A program made the position numbers and the translations under genes. A DNA stretch of 64,000 nt, taken from Candidatus Accumulibacter proximus. Lineage in GTDB: Bacteria; Pseudomonadota; Gammaproteobacteria; Burkholderiales; Rhodocyclaceae. The notes beneath the pieces were generated by a model that saw only the letters and a list, made by a program, of their open reading frames with translations, had not been told where the DNA came from and did not search any database. This document shows, in pieces, positions 26,181 to 35,007 of this stretch. The stretch spans positions 387,315-451,314 of the forward strand of contig JADJMH010000005.1 of assembly GCA_016709675.1 (NCBI GenBank). The letters run 5' to 3'. Positions within the stretch are counted from its first letter, which is position 1. Every line of letters starts with the position of its first letter.

Positions 26181-26959
26181 CGCGTTGTTTCCTCCAGTGG
26201 AGGTTCAGGTTTGGTGAAGAAGGGCACACGCTTGACCCACAGCTTCAGTGCTTGCCAATGAATGCGCAGGACGATGCCAAGCGTCAGTAGCGGAAAGCGG
26301 ACAAAGGCCTTCAGCAGGGGGCCAGTAGTCAGCGGTCCAGCGTAGCCCGAGATCGAGGTATGCAGCAGGTCGCCGCCAGCATCGCCGTGGTCGATGCGCG
26401 CCAGACGCCATGCGGGGTTCCCGTCTCTGTCACTACGCGCATGAAAGCGGAAGTGGTAGTGGCCATCAATGGCCATGAATGGTGAGACATGAAACACCTT
26501 GCGCCGCTCGATCCGCTCGCCATCGCGAATCGGCCGACCATCGGCGTTCGCCAACAGGTAGTTGTGCCGTTCGCCGAAGGTGTTGTTGACTTCGGCCAGG
26601 ACGGCCACCAGATTACCGCCAGGATCGTGGCAGAACCACATGCTGATCGGGTTGAAGACGAAGCCGAGAACACGCGGAAAGCATTGCAGCCAGACTTCAC
26701 CTTCGGCGCGGATACCTTCCGCCTGCAGCAGTCTGCGGATCCAGGGTAACGGATGCGAGCCGTCACGGGCGCCGTGATCCGAGAAGCGGAAGCTGAAGAG
26801 ATTCCAGCGGTTGACCGAGAACAATGGGCTGGCTGCCTGCTCGACGCTGGACAGCGGCAGCAGGCAGAAGTAGACCGGATAGACGAAGCGGTTGGTTGCC
26901 GGACGGAGGCGGCGATGCATGACATGCCCGAAGAAGAGGCGCGCCGGCAGAGTTTTCAT
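26177..26959 (-). CDS. DUF1365 family protein
   Basis: The protein is 260 aa from ATG 26959. The opening LFFGHVMHRRLRPATNRFVYPVY is characteristic of DUF1365, and the segment FVFNPISMWFCHD is its core motif. The biochemical role is unknown. The family nearly always neighbours cyclopropane synthase and the FAD oxidoreductase found here, implying a shared lipid-modification pathway. It overlaps the FAD gene upstream and cfa downstream by four bases. Confidence 0.88.
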   Translation of the reverse strand: MKTLPARLFFGHVMHRRLRPATNRFVYPVYFCLLPLSSVEQAASPLFSVNRWNLFSFRFSDHGARDGSHPLPWIRRLLQAEGIRAEGEVWLQCFPRVLGFVFNPISMWFCHDPGGNLVAVLAEVNNTFGERHNYLLANADGRPIRDGERIERRKVFHVSPFMAIDGHYHFRFHARSDRDGNPAWRLARIDHGDAGGDLLHTSISGYAGPLTTGPLLKAFVRFPLLTLGIVLRIHWQALKLWVKRVPFFTKPEPPLEETTR

Positions 26960-28284
26960 GCGGCAAGTTCCTTCAGCCGGGCAGCCGGTTTCTTTGCAGA
27001 GGAAACCGGACGGCCTTGCCAAGGGGCGCGGCAAGCCAGCGCGTTGGCTACCTGCAAGGCCGACTTGAGGCCGTCCTCGTGGAACCCGTAACCATTCCAG
27101 GCACCGCAGAACCAGACGCCGTTGTCGCCCGAGATGGTCGGCAACTCGCGCTGGGCGGCAATCGCCGGACCATCGAAAATCGGGTGAGCGTAGTCGAACT
27201 CGGCAATCACCTTTGCCGGCTCGGGTTCACGCTGCGGGTTGAGAGAAACCATGACCGGTGTCTTGAACGGCAGTGGTTGCAGGCGGTTGATCAGGTACGA
27301 GACGCTGACCGGACGGTGGTCGAGCTCCTGCGCGCTGGACAGGTAGTTCCATGCCGACCACAGAGCCGGCGAACGCGGCAGCAACGCGGCGTCGGTGTGC
27401 AGCACGGCACGGTTCGGGGCGTAGCGGATCGCGCCGAGCAGCCTCCGCTCGGCAGCTGTCGCCGACTCGCCGAGAATGGCCAGGGCCTGATCACTGTGAC
27501 AGGCGAGGACGACCTGGTCGTAGTGCTCGACTGCGCCGTCGGTATCCAACTGGATGCCGTGTTCGCCACGCCGCAGGCGGCGAACCGGCGTTGCCAGTCG
27601 AATGTCGTCGACACCAGCCGCAAGCTTCTTCACATACTCGCGGCCGCCGCCGCTGACCGTTCGCCAGAGCGGGCGGTCAACGACCTGCAGCAGTCCGTGA
27701 TTGCGGCAGAAGCGGACAAAGCTGGCCAGCGGGTAGTCGAGCATCTGGCCCGCGGGGCAGGACCAGATCGCCGCCGCCATTGGCAGCAGATACCACTCGG
27801 CAAATGGTCGCGAATAACCCCCGGCAGCAAGGAAATCGCGCAGGCTGCGATCGTAGTCGGCATGCCGTTCGATCCAGGCCACGCTCTCGCGGTTGAAACG
27901 CAGGATATCCGCCAGCATGCGCCAGAAGTCCCGCCGCAGCAGGTTGCGCTTCTGCCCGAAGATGGTCGCCAGACTGCTGCCCGCCCATTCCAGACGAGGC
28001 TCCTCAAGACTCACCGAAAACGACATCTCGGTCTCGACACTGGCCACGCCGAGGTACGCGAACAGGGCGGTCAGATTCGGGTAGGTCTGACTGTTGTAGA
28101 CCAGAAAGCCGGTATCGATCGGGTGACTGATGCCTTCGACCGTCACATTGACGGTGTTGGTGTGGCCGCCAAGGTAATCGCCGGCCTCATAAAGCGTCAC
28201 CATGTGCTGCTGTGAAAGCAGCCAGGCACTGGCGAGGCCGGAGATTCCTGATCCGACCACGGCGATACGATGTCCTCGACGCAT
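26956..28284 (-). CDS. FAD/NAD(P)-binding amine-oxidase-like oxidoreductase
   Basis: The protein is 442 aa. The N-terminal FAD motif IAVVGSGISGLASAWLLSQ is followed by YEAGDYLGGHTNTV, as in amine-oxidase/desaturase-like flavoproteins. The C-terminal FAD contact is VWFCGAWNGYGFHEDGLKSA. It probably oxidises or desaturates a fatty-acyl chain in the pathway with cfa and DUF1365. That role is inferred from context. The ATG at 28284 has a strong GAGGAG ribosome site. The 42 codons upstream are Arg-rich non-protein. Confidence 0.88.
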   Translation of the reverse strand: MRRGHRIAVVGSGISGLASAWLLSQQHMVTLYEAGDYLGGHTNTVNVTVEGISHPIDTGFLVYNSQTYPNLTALFAYLGVASVETEMSFSVSLEEPRLEWAGSSLATIFGQKRNLLRRDFWRMLADILRFNRESVAWIERHADYDRSLRDFLAAGGYSRPFAEWYLLPMAAAIWSCPAGQMLDYPLASFVRFCRNHGLLQVVDRPLWRTVSGGGREYVKKLAAGVDDIRLATPVRRLRRGEHGIQLDTDGAVEHYDQVVLACHSDQALAILGESATAAERRLLGAIRYAPNRAVLHTDAALLPRSPALWSAWNYLSSAQELDHRPVSVSYLINRLQPLPFKTPVMVSLNPQREPEPAKVIAEFDYAHPIFDGPAIAAQRELPTISGDNGVWFCGAWNGYGFHEDGLKSALQVANALACRAPWQGRPVSSAKKPAARLKELAA

Positions 28285-28301
28285 TCTGATCTCCTCGGGG
28301 T

Positions 28302-29132
28302 TCAGGCGTTCTCGCCGCTGACGCCGGCGTCGTCGCCATTCTTGCCGCTGATTTCGGCGTAGGCGGAGTGGTTGTGAATCGACTCGAAGTTTTCGGACTT
28401 GACGATCCATTGCGCAATGCGCGGTTCGGTCATCAGCCGCAGCGCGATGTCGCGAACGAGGTCCTCGACAAATTTCGGGTTGTCATAGGCACGCTCGGTC
28501 ACCCACTTCTCATCGGGGCGCTTGAGCAGTCCGTACACCTCGCAGGAAGCCTCGTCCTCGGCGAGACGCACCAGTTCATCAGGCGCCATCCCGGCGCGCA
28601 GTCTCGCGCTGATGGTGATGTGCGAGCGCTGGTTGTGTGCCCCGTAGTCGCTGATTTCCTTGGAACAAGGACAGAGACTGGTCACCGGTGCAACGATCTC
28701 GAGGGTCAGTTCCGCTGCCTGCCCTTCGCGCTTGTCGACGACCATCCGCACATCGTAGTCCAGCAGGCTTTCGACGCCTGAGACGGGGGCGACCTTGTTG
28801 ATGAAGTAGGGGAAAGCGAGTTCGATCTCGCCACTGTGTGCATCCAGTCGCAGCAGCATGTCGTCGAACATGCGCATCAGGCGATCGCCATTCAACGGAG
28901 GACGTCGGCGTTCGAGGATTTCGACAAAGCGGGACATGTGCGTACCCTTGACGTCAGACGGTAGGCCGACCGACATCGACAGGCGAGCGACGGTGTTTTG
29001 CACCTTGCCGGTCGCGTCGAGCAGCGCAAGCGGATAACGCAACCCCTTGACCCCGACCTTGTGGATCGCGAGCTGCCTCAGGTCGGCACTGGCCTGGATA
29101 TCGGGGAGCAGGAAGCGCTCTGGTGCATTCAT
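28302..29132 (-). CDS. folE2: GTP cyclohydrolase FolE2 (type IB)
   Basis: The protein is 276 aa. It forms 7,8-dihydroneopterin triphosphate from GTP, the first step of folate and pterin synthesis. The catalytic Cys lies in VTSLCPCSKEISDYGAHNQR, diagnostic of the COG1469 FolE2 family, which works with varied metals and can substitute for zinc-dependent FolE. The ATG at 29132 begins MNAPERFLLPDIQ. It is the first gene of the operon transcribed toward 21.9 kb and is divergent from the CarH-like regulator. A pterin enzyme could serve a photolyase antenna, but no photolyase gene is seen in this window. Confidence 0.92.
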   Translation of the reverse strand: MNAPERFLLPDIQASADLRQLAIHKVGVKGLRYPLALLDATGKVQNTVARLSMSVGLPSDVKGTHMSRFVEILERRRPPLNGDRLMRMFDDMLLRLDAHSGEIELAFPYFINKVAPVSGVESLLDYDVRMVVDKREGQAAELTLEIVAPVTSLCPCSKEISDYGAHNQRSHITISARLRAGMAPDELVRLAEDEASCEVYGLLKRPDEKWVTERAYDNPKFVEDLVRDIALRLMTEPRIAQWIVKSENFESIHNHSAYAEISGKNGDDAGVSGENA

Positions 29133-29252
29133 GAGAAGTCTCCGGTAGGGTAACAATGGGTTGCTGATGGCAAGCAGCACCGCGCGCCAGAGGCCTTGGG
29201 ACATTGGCTAAGGGAAGCCTTTGGCTGCGCGCTGTACACTGGCGTCCGTTTT

Positions 29253-29340
29253 TTTGTCCTGGACAAATAGTCTAATAGTCGCTAATATAGTCGTATGTGT
29301 TTCAGCTTGTCAACGCATTTTATCCATTTGTCCAGGACAA
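29253..29340. promoter_or_regulatory. Divergent promoters with two TTGTCC-N-GGACAA operators
   Basis: Plus strand: TGGACA (29260-29265), 17 bp, TAATAT (29283-29288), driving the regulator. Minus strand: TTGACA (29313-29308), 18 bp, TATATT (29289-29284), driving folE2. The two -10 boxes overlap. Operator 1 (29254-29266, TTGTCCTGGACAA) covers the plus-strand -35 and lies just downstream of the minus-strand start. Operator 2 (29328-29340, TTGTCCAGGACAA) lies between the plus-strand start and the regulator's ATG, and its AGGA probably serves as the ribosome site. The layout predicts autorepression and simultaneous repression of the operon. Confidence 0.75.
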
Positions 29341-29341
29341 T

Positions 29342-30283
29342 ATGAACATTCGTCCAGCCTTGAGCATCAGCGCCGTCGAGCGCGAGACCGGACTTGGCAA
29401 AGACACGTTGCGCGTTTGGGAACGCCGCTACGGTTTCCCGCAGCCAACGCGCGACAACCACGGTGAGCGCGTGTACCCTGTCGAGCAGGTCGACCGGTTA
29501 CGATTGCTGAAACGACTGATCGATCATGGTTACCGTCCCGGCAGGCTGTTTGCGGCCAGCGAGGAGGAGTTCTCGTCGCTCTGCAGGGCGTGCGCGGCGA
29601 AGAGCGTCGTTGAGCCGGGGGGTGGCGACGAACTGGTGTCGCACGCCATCCGGTTGATCAAGGCGAACGATGCGTCGGTCCTGCGTCAGGCCCTGCATCA
29701 GGCGATGATGCGGCTGGGGCTGCAGGGATTCATCATCGACGTTGTTGCGCCGCTCAATCAGGCAGTGGGCGAGGCGTGGATGAGCGGTGAGTTACAGGTC
29801 TTCGAGGAACACCTGTACACGGAGCAGATGAAAGCCCTGCTGCGCCAGGCGATCGGCAACCTGCCGCCGGGCGTCGGTCGCCCGCGCATCCTGCTGACTA
29901 CCGTCCCTGAGGAGCAGCACCTCCTTGGTCTCCTGATGGTTGAGGCGTTGCTGGTGCTCGATGGCGCCACCAGTATTTCGCTCGGCACACAGACGCCACT
30001 TCTCGACATCCAGATGGCCGCGATGGCACACAAGGCCGACGTCGTTGCCGTGTCGTTTTCCGCAGCGTTCCCGGCCAGACAGGTTGCACCCCAGGTCAGC
30101 CACTTGCGGCAACTTCTGCCGTCGGAGGTTGAGCTATGGGTCGGTGGAACTGGCGCCCAGCGCGTTGTTCCGCAGCCCGGTGTGATCGTTCTGGCCACTC
30201 TGCGAGGCGCCCTGGAGGCACTAGAAGCCTGGCGGGACTGCGGACACGGCGATCATCCTCCTGTCTCGCACGACCAGCGATGA
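29342..30283 (+). CDS. MerR-family regulator with B12-binding domain (CarH/LitR-like photoreceptor)
   Basis: The protein is 313 aa. An N-terminal MerR winged helix (SISAVERETGLGKDTLRVWERRYGF) is followed by a helical bundle with the CarH-type W-x9-EH motif (W in EAWMSGEL to EEH). A cobalamin domain follows with ExHxxG (EEQHLLG) in place of the enzyme-type DxHxxG, plus later Ser and GG contacts (SFSAAF, WVGGTG). CarH/LitR proteins bind adenosylcobalamin, repress in the dark and fall off DNA when light breaks the cofactor bond. I chose the ATG at 29342, immediately after operator 2. The gene is divergent from the folE2 operon, its likely target. Confidence 0.88.
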   Translation: MNIRPALSISAVERETGLGKDTLRVWERRYGFPQPTRDNHGERVYPVEQVDRLRLLKRLIDHGYRPGRLFAASEEEFSSLCRACAAKSVVEPGGGDELVSHAIRLIKANDASVLRQALHQAMMRLGLQGFIIDVVAPLNQAVGEAWMSGELQVFEEHLYTEQMKALLRQAIGNLPPGVGRPRILLTTVPEEQHLLGLLMVEALLVLDGATSISLGTQTPLLDIQMAAMAHKADVVAVSFSAAFPARQVAPQVSHLRQLLPSEVELWVGGTGAQRVVPQPGVIVLATLRGALEALEAWRDCGHGDHPPVSHDQR

Positions 30284-30412
30284 CCTGGCGCACGGGCGCC
30301 AGCGCTGAACACCGCCAGGCAAATAGGTCGGTCTCTGCGCCATGATTGGCTCGGCGATCCCCGCGGTGGTGACCGCTACTGGATCAAGGGGATCCATTGT
30401 GGACCGGCCTGA
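30284..30412. other. Short intergenic region, no gene seen
   Basis: About 130 bp between the converging CarH-like regulator and the thioredoxin-fold gene. I see no clear terminator hairpin followed by T residues. Confidence 0.3.
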
Positions 30413-30844
30413 CTAGGCAGTGATTCGCCCCGGTCGATCGGGACCGATCCGTCGTAGATCGGTGTCTTCCTGCCAATCGCACCGCGTTGCACTGGAGTAG
30501 GCATATTGCCGACTCTGCTCAGCGGTTTGCTGCAGGAAAGCCTGCAAGGTCCGCTCCAGGTGAGCCGGGGACGGCCGCATGGTGCCGTAGAAGAGGATCA
30601 ATTGTTGCCGCTTGATGATCAGCGTGGGGAAGTCTTCCACATCGATGTCGCCGAGTTGATCTGCGTCCGATTCAATGTCCAGCCAGCAGAACCCTGCAAC
30701 AGGGAACTGTCTGGCAACCTCCTGGAAGCCTTTTCGGTAGTCCCGGCAAACGCCACACCATTCGGCGCACAGGCATACGATGAGAAACTCGTTGGGTGCA
30801 GACGCTCCCTCACTGTGCTCGCGGGGTCGCTGCTGATCGATCAT
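30413..30844 (-). CDS. Thioredoxin-fold protein
   Basis: The protein is 143 aa with a redox motif WCGVC (LCAEWCGVCRDYRKGF) and the cis-Pro strand VEDFPTLIIKRQQ. It lacks a signal peptide, so it is probably a cytoplasmic thioredoxin-like reductant or chaperone-type protein. The active-site dipeptide Gly-Val differs from thioredoxin's Gly-Pro, so its redox potential and partners may differ. The C-terminal 40 residues beyond the fold are charged. It lies about 160 bp downstream of the receiver-protein gene on the same strand. Confidence 0.8.
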   Translation of the reverse strand: MIDQQRPREHSEGASAPNEFLIVCLCAEWCGVCRDYRKGFQEVARQFPVAGFCWLDIESDADQLGDIDVEDFPTLIIKRQQLILFYGTMRPSPAHLERTLQAFLQQTAEQSRQYAYSSATRCDWQEDTDLRRIGPDRPGRITA

Positions 30845-31005
30845 TTCCAGGAAGCCCTCGCTCTCGCCCTTGCAATGCTCATGGTGTCGGCGTCATGACG
30901 CGGCGACCAAGGGCCCCTTGCCTGCAGGCACGCCACAGTGGACCGGGGCACTGCTTGCCGGGCACGGTCAATTGGCTCAGGCTCGGTCGCGCTTCTTGTC
31001 GCTCA

Positions 31006-32282
31006 TCAAGTGCCGGTTTGGCCTTGCAGGAGTTGCTGAATGTGGCCAATCAGTTGCTCTTCGGGATAGGGCTTGCCAAGCACGACGTCAACGCCGGCCG
31101 CGGCAGCCTCCGCACGCAGCTGATCGTTGTCGGAAGTCACCATAATGATCGGGACACGGGCGGTACGCGGATTGCCACGCACCTGACGCGCCAATTGCAG
31201 GCCATTCATGCCTGGCATGTCCACGTCGGTTACCAGCACATCAGGCGCAGCAGCCTCGATCTGCCGCGCTGCATCCAGGCCATCTTCTGCCGTCACTACC
31301 TGGTAACGGTGGGCGGCCAGCAGTCGACCCGTCTTGATCCGCACGACCCTTGAATCATCAGCCACCATCACCACGGTTTCTTCCGCAGTCTTGGTCTTCA
31401 GTGTAACGGGCGGAGGGGCGGCGGCGAGAGTCCGACGCTGCAAGTCCTCTGCGGCCTGGCGTTCGGTTTCCCTCTCGATCGCAGCCTCGACAGCCTGACG
31501 TTCCTCTTCCTCCTGGCGTAGTGCCGCCTCTACCGCCAGACGTTCGGCTTCGCGCCGGGCAGCTTCCTCGGTGGCCAGACGTTCGGCTTCGCGCCGGGCA
31601 GCTTCCTCGGCGGCGAGGCGTTCGGCTTCGCGCCGGGCAGCCTCCTCGGCGGCCAGACGTTCGGCTTCGCGCCGGGCAGCTTCCTCGGTGGCCAGACGTT
31701 CGGCTTCGCGCCGGGCAGCTTCCTCGGCGGCGAGGCGTTCGGCTTCGCGCCGGGCAGCCTCCTCGGCGGCCAGGCGTTCGGCTTCGCGCCGGGCAGCTTC
31801 CTCGGCGGCGAGGCGTTCGGCTTCGCGCCGGGCAGCCTCCTCGGCGGCAGGCGTTCGGCGAGGCGCTTCAGGCGTTCGCGCCGGGCAGCCTCCTCGGCGG
31901 CCAGGCGTTCGGCTTCGCGCCGGGCAGCTTCTTCGGCAGCCAGGCGTTCGGCTTCGCGCCGGGCAGCTTCCTCGGCGGCGAGGCGTTCGGCTTCGCGCCG
32001 GGCAGCCTCCTCGGCGGCCAGGCGTTCGGCTTCGCGCCGGGCAGCTTCCTCGGCGGCGAGGCGTTCGGCTTCGCGGCGGGCAGCTTCTTCGGCAGCCAGG
32101 CGTTCGGCTTCGCGACGGGCGGCCTCTTCGGCGGCAAGTCGCGCAGTGTCGTCGGTAATCCTGCCCTCTGGTTCCCGGTCGACTCGCCTAGCGGCGGCGC
32201 GGCGAGCACGCAGCAAACTCAACACGATAAGAGCGAAGAAAACACCGGCTGCGATCAACAGCAAGATCTGACTCATTGACAT
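31006..32282 (-). CDS. Membrane-anchored coiled-coil repeat protein with C-terminal response-regulator receiver (frameshift in repeats)
   Basis: ATG 32282 (AAGG 8 bp upstream) opens with a hydrophobic helix (SQILLLIAAGVFFALIVLSLL). About 15 copies of a 13-residue repeat, RLAAEEAARREAE, follow and predict a long charged helix. A receiver domain ends the protein: acidic pair in VMVADDSRVVR, phospho-acceptor Asp in VTDVDMPGMNG, Thr/Ser in VTSD, Lys in LGKPY. The frame breaks near 31848, where GGCGGCAGGCG lacks one C found in the other units. Adding it restores one protein of about 425 aa. TolA-like anchor plus receiver is unusual. No histidine kinase is adjacent. Confidence 0.8.
31546..32140 (-). 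repeat. 39-bp tandem coding repeat, about 15 units
   Basis: Eight units start at 31546 with exact 39-bp spacing (31546, 31585 ... 31819). Then comes an altered stretch with a net 14 extra bases (five added codons, one base lost), and further units at 31911, 31950, 31989, 32028, 32067 and 32106. Each encodes RLAAEEAARREAE. Neighbouring units are nearly identical, so copy number may vary between strains. Confidence 0.9.
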
Positions 32283-32821
32283 TGAAGGTACCTTCGCATT
32301 GACTATTGTCCACAACCGTCGGAACCTGCCGACGCACACCCAGCCTCTGTCCATCCATTGGCCAACGATGCAGCTGCATTCGTATCCGCATGATAAAACG
32401 AATAACTGGAACGTTGGGTGATCGCATCGCTGAGAACGTGCCGAATCCGGTACGATAGCCCGGAAAATAGACGCTGGCCGTTTGCGAAACGCTGCCGGCC
32501 TTGCCCGATCATCTGCCCCTGGCTCTTGCACCCCCGCGCAGCGCCCGCTGGGATCTCCAAGCGGCGAGCAGCCGCAGGACTGGAAGGTCCAACAACGGCA
32601 GATCACTCATTCGTCGACACCGCTCATGGCGGTCAGGCCCGGAAACTGAGAGAATCGCGGATTGGAAATGATCCTGGTGAATGGGAAGCTGCCGGATCGG
32701 CTCTGCTCGTCGCTGATGAAGGTCAGGATTTTCGCTGCTCCTGAAGAACATCTGGCTCGCCGCCTTCGCGAGCCAGGCGCGGGCCCACGTTGCGCGCAAG
32801 GCTGGCGCGGAGGAGTTTTAC
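32283..32821. other. 540-bp intergenic region before ribB
   Basis: No credible gene. Open frames here are short and Arg/Cys-rich. I looked for the conserved loops of an FMN riboswitch ahead of ribB and do not see them. GGAGG precedes the ribB ATG. The first part should contain the promoter of the receiver-protein gene. Confidence 0.4.
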
Positions 32822-33955
32822 ATGGCACCACAGAGCAAGTCCGCCGATGTTTCGCCGATCGAAGAGATCATTGTTGAAATGCGGGCCGGACGCATGGTTG
32901 TCCTGGTGGACGAGGAAGATCGCGAGAACGAGGGTGATCTTATTCTTGCCGCCGAGCATGTGACTGCCGAGGCGATCAACTTCATGGCCCGGTTTGGCCG
33001 CGGCCTCATCTGCCTGACGTTGACTGAGGCGCGCTGCCGGCAACTGGGGCTGACCCAGATGGCGCGCGACAACAAGAGCCCTTACAGTACGGCCTTCACG
33101 GTTTCCATCGAAGCCGCTGAAGGGGTCACGACCGGCATCTCGGCTCAGGACCGCGCGCTGACCATCAAGGCTGCCGTGGCGAGGAATGCGCGACCTGAAG
33201 ACATCGTACAACCCGGTCATGTCTTTCCAATCATGGCTAAGCATGGCGGCGTTCTGGTGCGTGCCGGTCACACCGAAGCCGGCTGCGACCTGGCACTCCT
33301 GGCTGGCCTGGAGCCGGCGTCGGTGATCTGCGAGATCCTCAAGGAAGATGGCAGCATGGCGCGCCTCAGCGATCTCGCCGAGTTCGCCCGCGAGCATGGT
33401 CTCAAGATCGGTACCATTGCGGATCTCATCCATTACCGGAGTCGGCACGAGACGCTGATCGAACGTACCCTTTCCAAGACGGTGCAGTCGGCACATGGCG
33501 AATTTACCCTGCACGCGTATACCGACTGCAGTTCCAACGAAGTGCACCTGGTGCTGACCAAAGGCGATATTCGCCCGGACAAGGAAACGCTGGTACGTGT
33601 CCACGAACCCCTCTCGGTGGTCGACTTTCTCGATCCTGGGGGTGGTCGGCACACCTTTCCACTCAACGTCGCTCAGGCAGCACTGGCGCGCGTGGAGGCC
33701 GGGGTGATCGTGCTCCTGCACCGTCCCGAAAGTGGCCAGGATCTGCTGGCGATACTCCGTGAGCCGGTCTCGACCAGACGTCCGGCGACCCGCTGGGACC
33801 CCCGGATCTACGGCATCGGCGCGCAGATCCTGCGCGATCTCGGGGTCGGGAAGATGAAACTACTCGCCAGCCCGCGCCGGATGCCGAGCATGACCGGCTT
33901 TGACCTTGAAGTGACCGGCCACATTGCCACGCCAGCCGACCTTGAGAGACTCTGA
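32822..33955 (+). CDS. ribB: 3,4-dihydroxy-2-butanone-4-phosphate synthase with degenerate GTP cyclohydrolase II domain
   Basis: The protein is 377 aa. The N-terminal RibB domain has the acidic loop VDEEDRENEGDL, and HTEAGCDLA with its catalytic residues. It makes the four-carbon unit of riboflavin. The C-terminal half aligns in layout with RibA (LVRVHEPLSVVDFL) but lacks the Cys ligands that bind the catalytic zinc, as is common for RibBA-like proteins of beta- and gammaproteobacteria. Only RibB activity is expected. TGATG couples it to ribH. Confidence 0.93.
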   Translation: MAPQSKSADVSPIEEIIVEMRAGRMVVLVDEEDRENEGDLILAAEHVTAEAINFMARFGRGLICLTLTEARCRQLGLTQMARDNKSPYSTAFTVSIEAAEGVTTGISAQDRALTIKAAVARNARPEDIVQPGHVFPIMAKHGGVLVRAGHTEAGCDLALLAGLEPASVICEILKEDGSMARLSDLAEFAREHGLKIGTIADLIHYRSRHETLIERTLSKTVQSAHGEFTLHAYTDCSSNEVHLVLTKGDIRPDKETLVRVHEPLSVVDFLDPGGGRHTFPLNVAQAALARVEAGVIVLLHRPESGQDLLAILREPVSTRRPATRWDPRIYGIGAQILRDLGVGKMKLLASPRRMPSMTGFDLEVTGHIATPADLERL

Positions 33956-34470
33956 TGGGCACGCCAAGAAGCCGTGAAGGGACGCCTGCCATGGCAGGCT
34001 ACGAGAATATCTACGAGTACGAGCCTTCGCTCAAGGGCAAGGGGCTGGCGATTGGTGTCGTGATGAGCCGCTTCAATCAGGATATCAGTGAAGGCCTGCT
34101 CAGTGCCTGCACCAGCGAACTCAAGCGTCTTGGCGTGGACGAAGGAAGCGTTGCCATTGCCACCGTTCCGGGCGCTCTGGAAATACCCCTGGTGCTGCAG
34201 AGGATGGCGCGCAGCGGCCGCTTCAACGCCCTGATCGCCCTCGGCGCGGTCATTCGCGGAGAAACCTATCACTTCGAGATTGTCTCGAACGATTCCTGCC
34301 GGGCGCTGATGGAAGTGCAGATCAGTACCGGAATACCCATCGCCAACGGCATTCTGACCTGCGAAGACGACGATCAGGCGATCGCGCGCATGCATCAGAA
34401 GGGGTCCGACTGCGCCCAGGTCGCGGTCGAGATGGCCAATCTGCTGGGTGCCATCGGGGGACAATCGTGA
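33955..34470 (+). CDS. ribH: 6,7-dimethyl-8-ribityllumazine synthase
   Basis: The protein is 171 aa from ATG 33955, which overlaps the ribB stop by one base. An internal ATG at 33991, with GAAGGGA upstream, would give the more usual 159 aa and may be the true start. Lumazine-synthase features are SRFNQDISEGLL, VPGALEIPLVLQ, GAVIRGETYHFEIV and NGILTCEDDDQA. It condenses the RibB product with the pyrimidine intermediate in icosahedral or pentameric complexes. Coupled to nusB by TGATG. Confidence 0.95.
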   Translation: MGTPRSREGTPAMAGYENIYEYEPSLKGKGLAIGVVMSRFNQDISEGLLSACTSELKRLGVDEGSVAIATVPGALEIPLVLQRMARSGRFNALIALGAVIRGETYHFEIVSNDSCRALMEVQISTGIPIANGILTCEDDDQAIARMHQKGSDCAQVAVEMANLLGAIGGQS

Positions 34471-34964
34471 TGGCTGGGAAGCTCCAGGCGGTGCCAGCGA
34501 GCACTCACGCCGCGGTCAGATCAGCGCGTCGACTAGCCCGCGAACTCGTCCTTCAGGGACTCTACCAATCGCTGGTGAGTGGTAACGACGAGGCAGCGAT
34601 TGAAGCGCATCTGCTCGACAGCGAAGGCTTTGACAAGGCCGACCGCGAGTTCTTCACCGGCTTGCTGCGGGGTGTTCTCGCTCAACGCAGACTGCTGGAG
34701 GGGCAGCTGCAGTCCTATCTCGATCGTCCCTTCAGAGAACTCTCGCCGGTCGAGGCCTGTGTTCTCCTGGCGGGCGCTTTCGAGTTGAACAATTACGCGC
34801 AGACGCCCTACCGGGTGATCATCAACGAGTCGATCGAGTTGGCGAAGGGTTATGGCGGAACCGACGGTCACAAGTACATCAACGGTGTTCTCGACAAACT
34901 GGCTGCGAGCGTGCGCTCAGCCGAGGTTGACGCCAGGCGCGCGACGCGTGGCAGAGGCCGTTGA
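34470..34964 (+). CDS. nusB: Transcription antitermination factor NusB
   Basis: The protein is 164 aa. The all-helical NusB fold is indicated by RRLARELVLQGLYQ, FTGLLRGVL, LSPVEACVLLAGAFEL and PYRVIINESIELAKGYGGTDGHKYINGVLDKLA. NusB with NusE binds boxA RNA in rRNA operons. The ATG at 34470 overlaps the ribH stop (TGATG). A GTG one codon earlier is less likely. The ribH-nusB-thiL order is a conserved proteobacterial arrangement. Confidence 0.95.
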   Translation: MAGKLQAVPASTHAAVRSARRLARELVLQGLYQSLVSGNDEAAIEAHLLDSEGFDKADREFFTGLLRGVLAQRRLLEGQLQSYLDRPFRELSPVEACVLLAGAFELNNYAQTPYRVIINESIELAKGYGGTDGHKYINGVLDKLAASVRSAEVDARRATRGRGR

Positions 34965-35007
34965 TAGTTGCTTTGATTGATCTGGCGAAGGAACAACGGA
35001 AGCGACG

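Noticed and set aside
25398..26261. 287-aa plus-strand ORF opposite cfa
   Set aside because: Antisense shadow; cfa has complete family motifs.
31546..32140. Regular 39-bp repeats resembling a CRISPR array
   Set aside because: No unique spacers; units are contiguous and encode a 13-residue protein repeat on the minus strand. The plus-strand frames here are shadows.
32283..32821. Possible FMN riboswitch before ribB
   Set aside because: Conserved RFN loop sequences are not visible; placement alone is insufficient.
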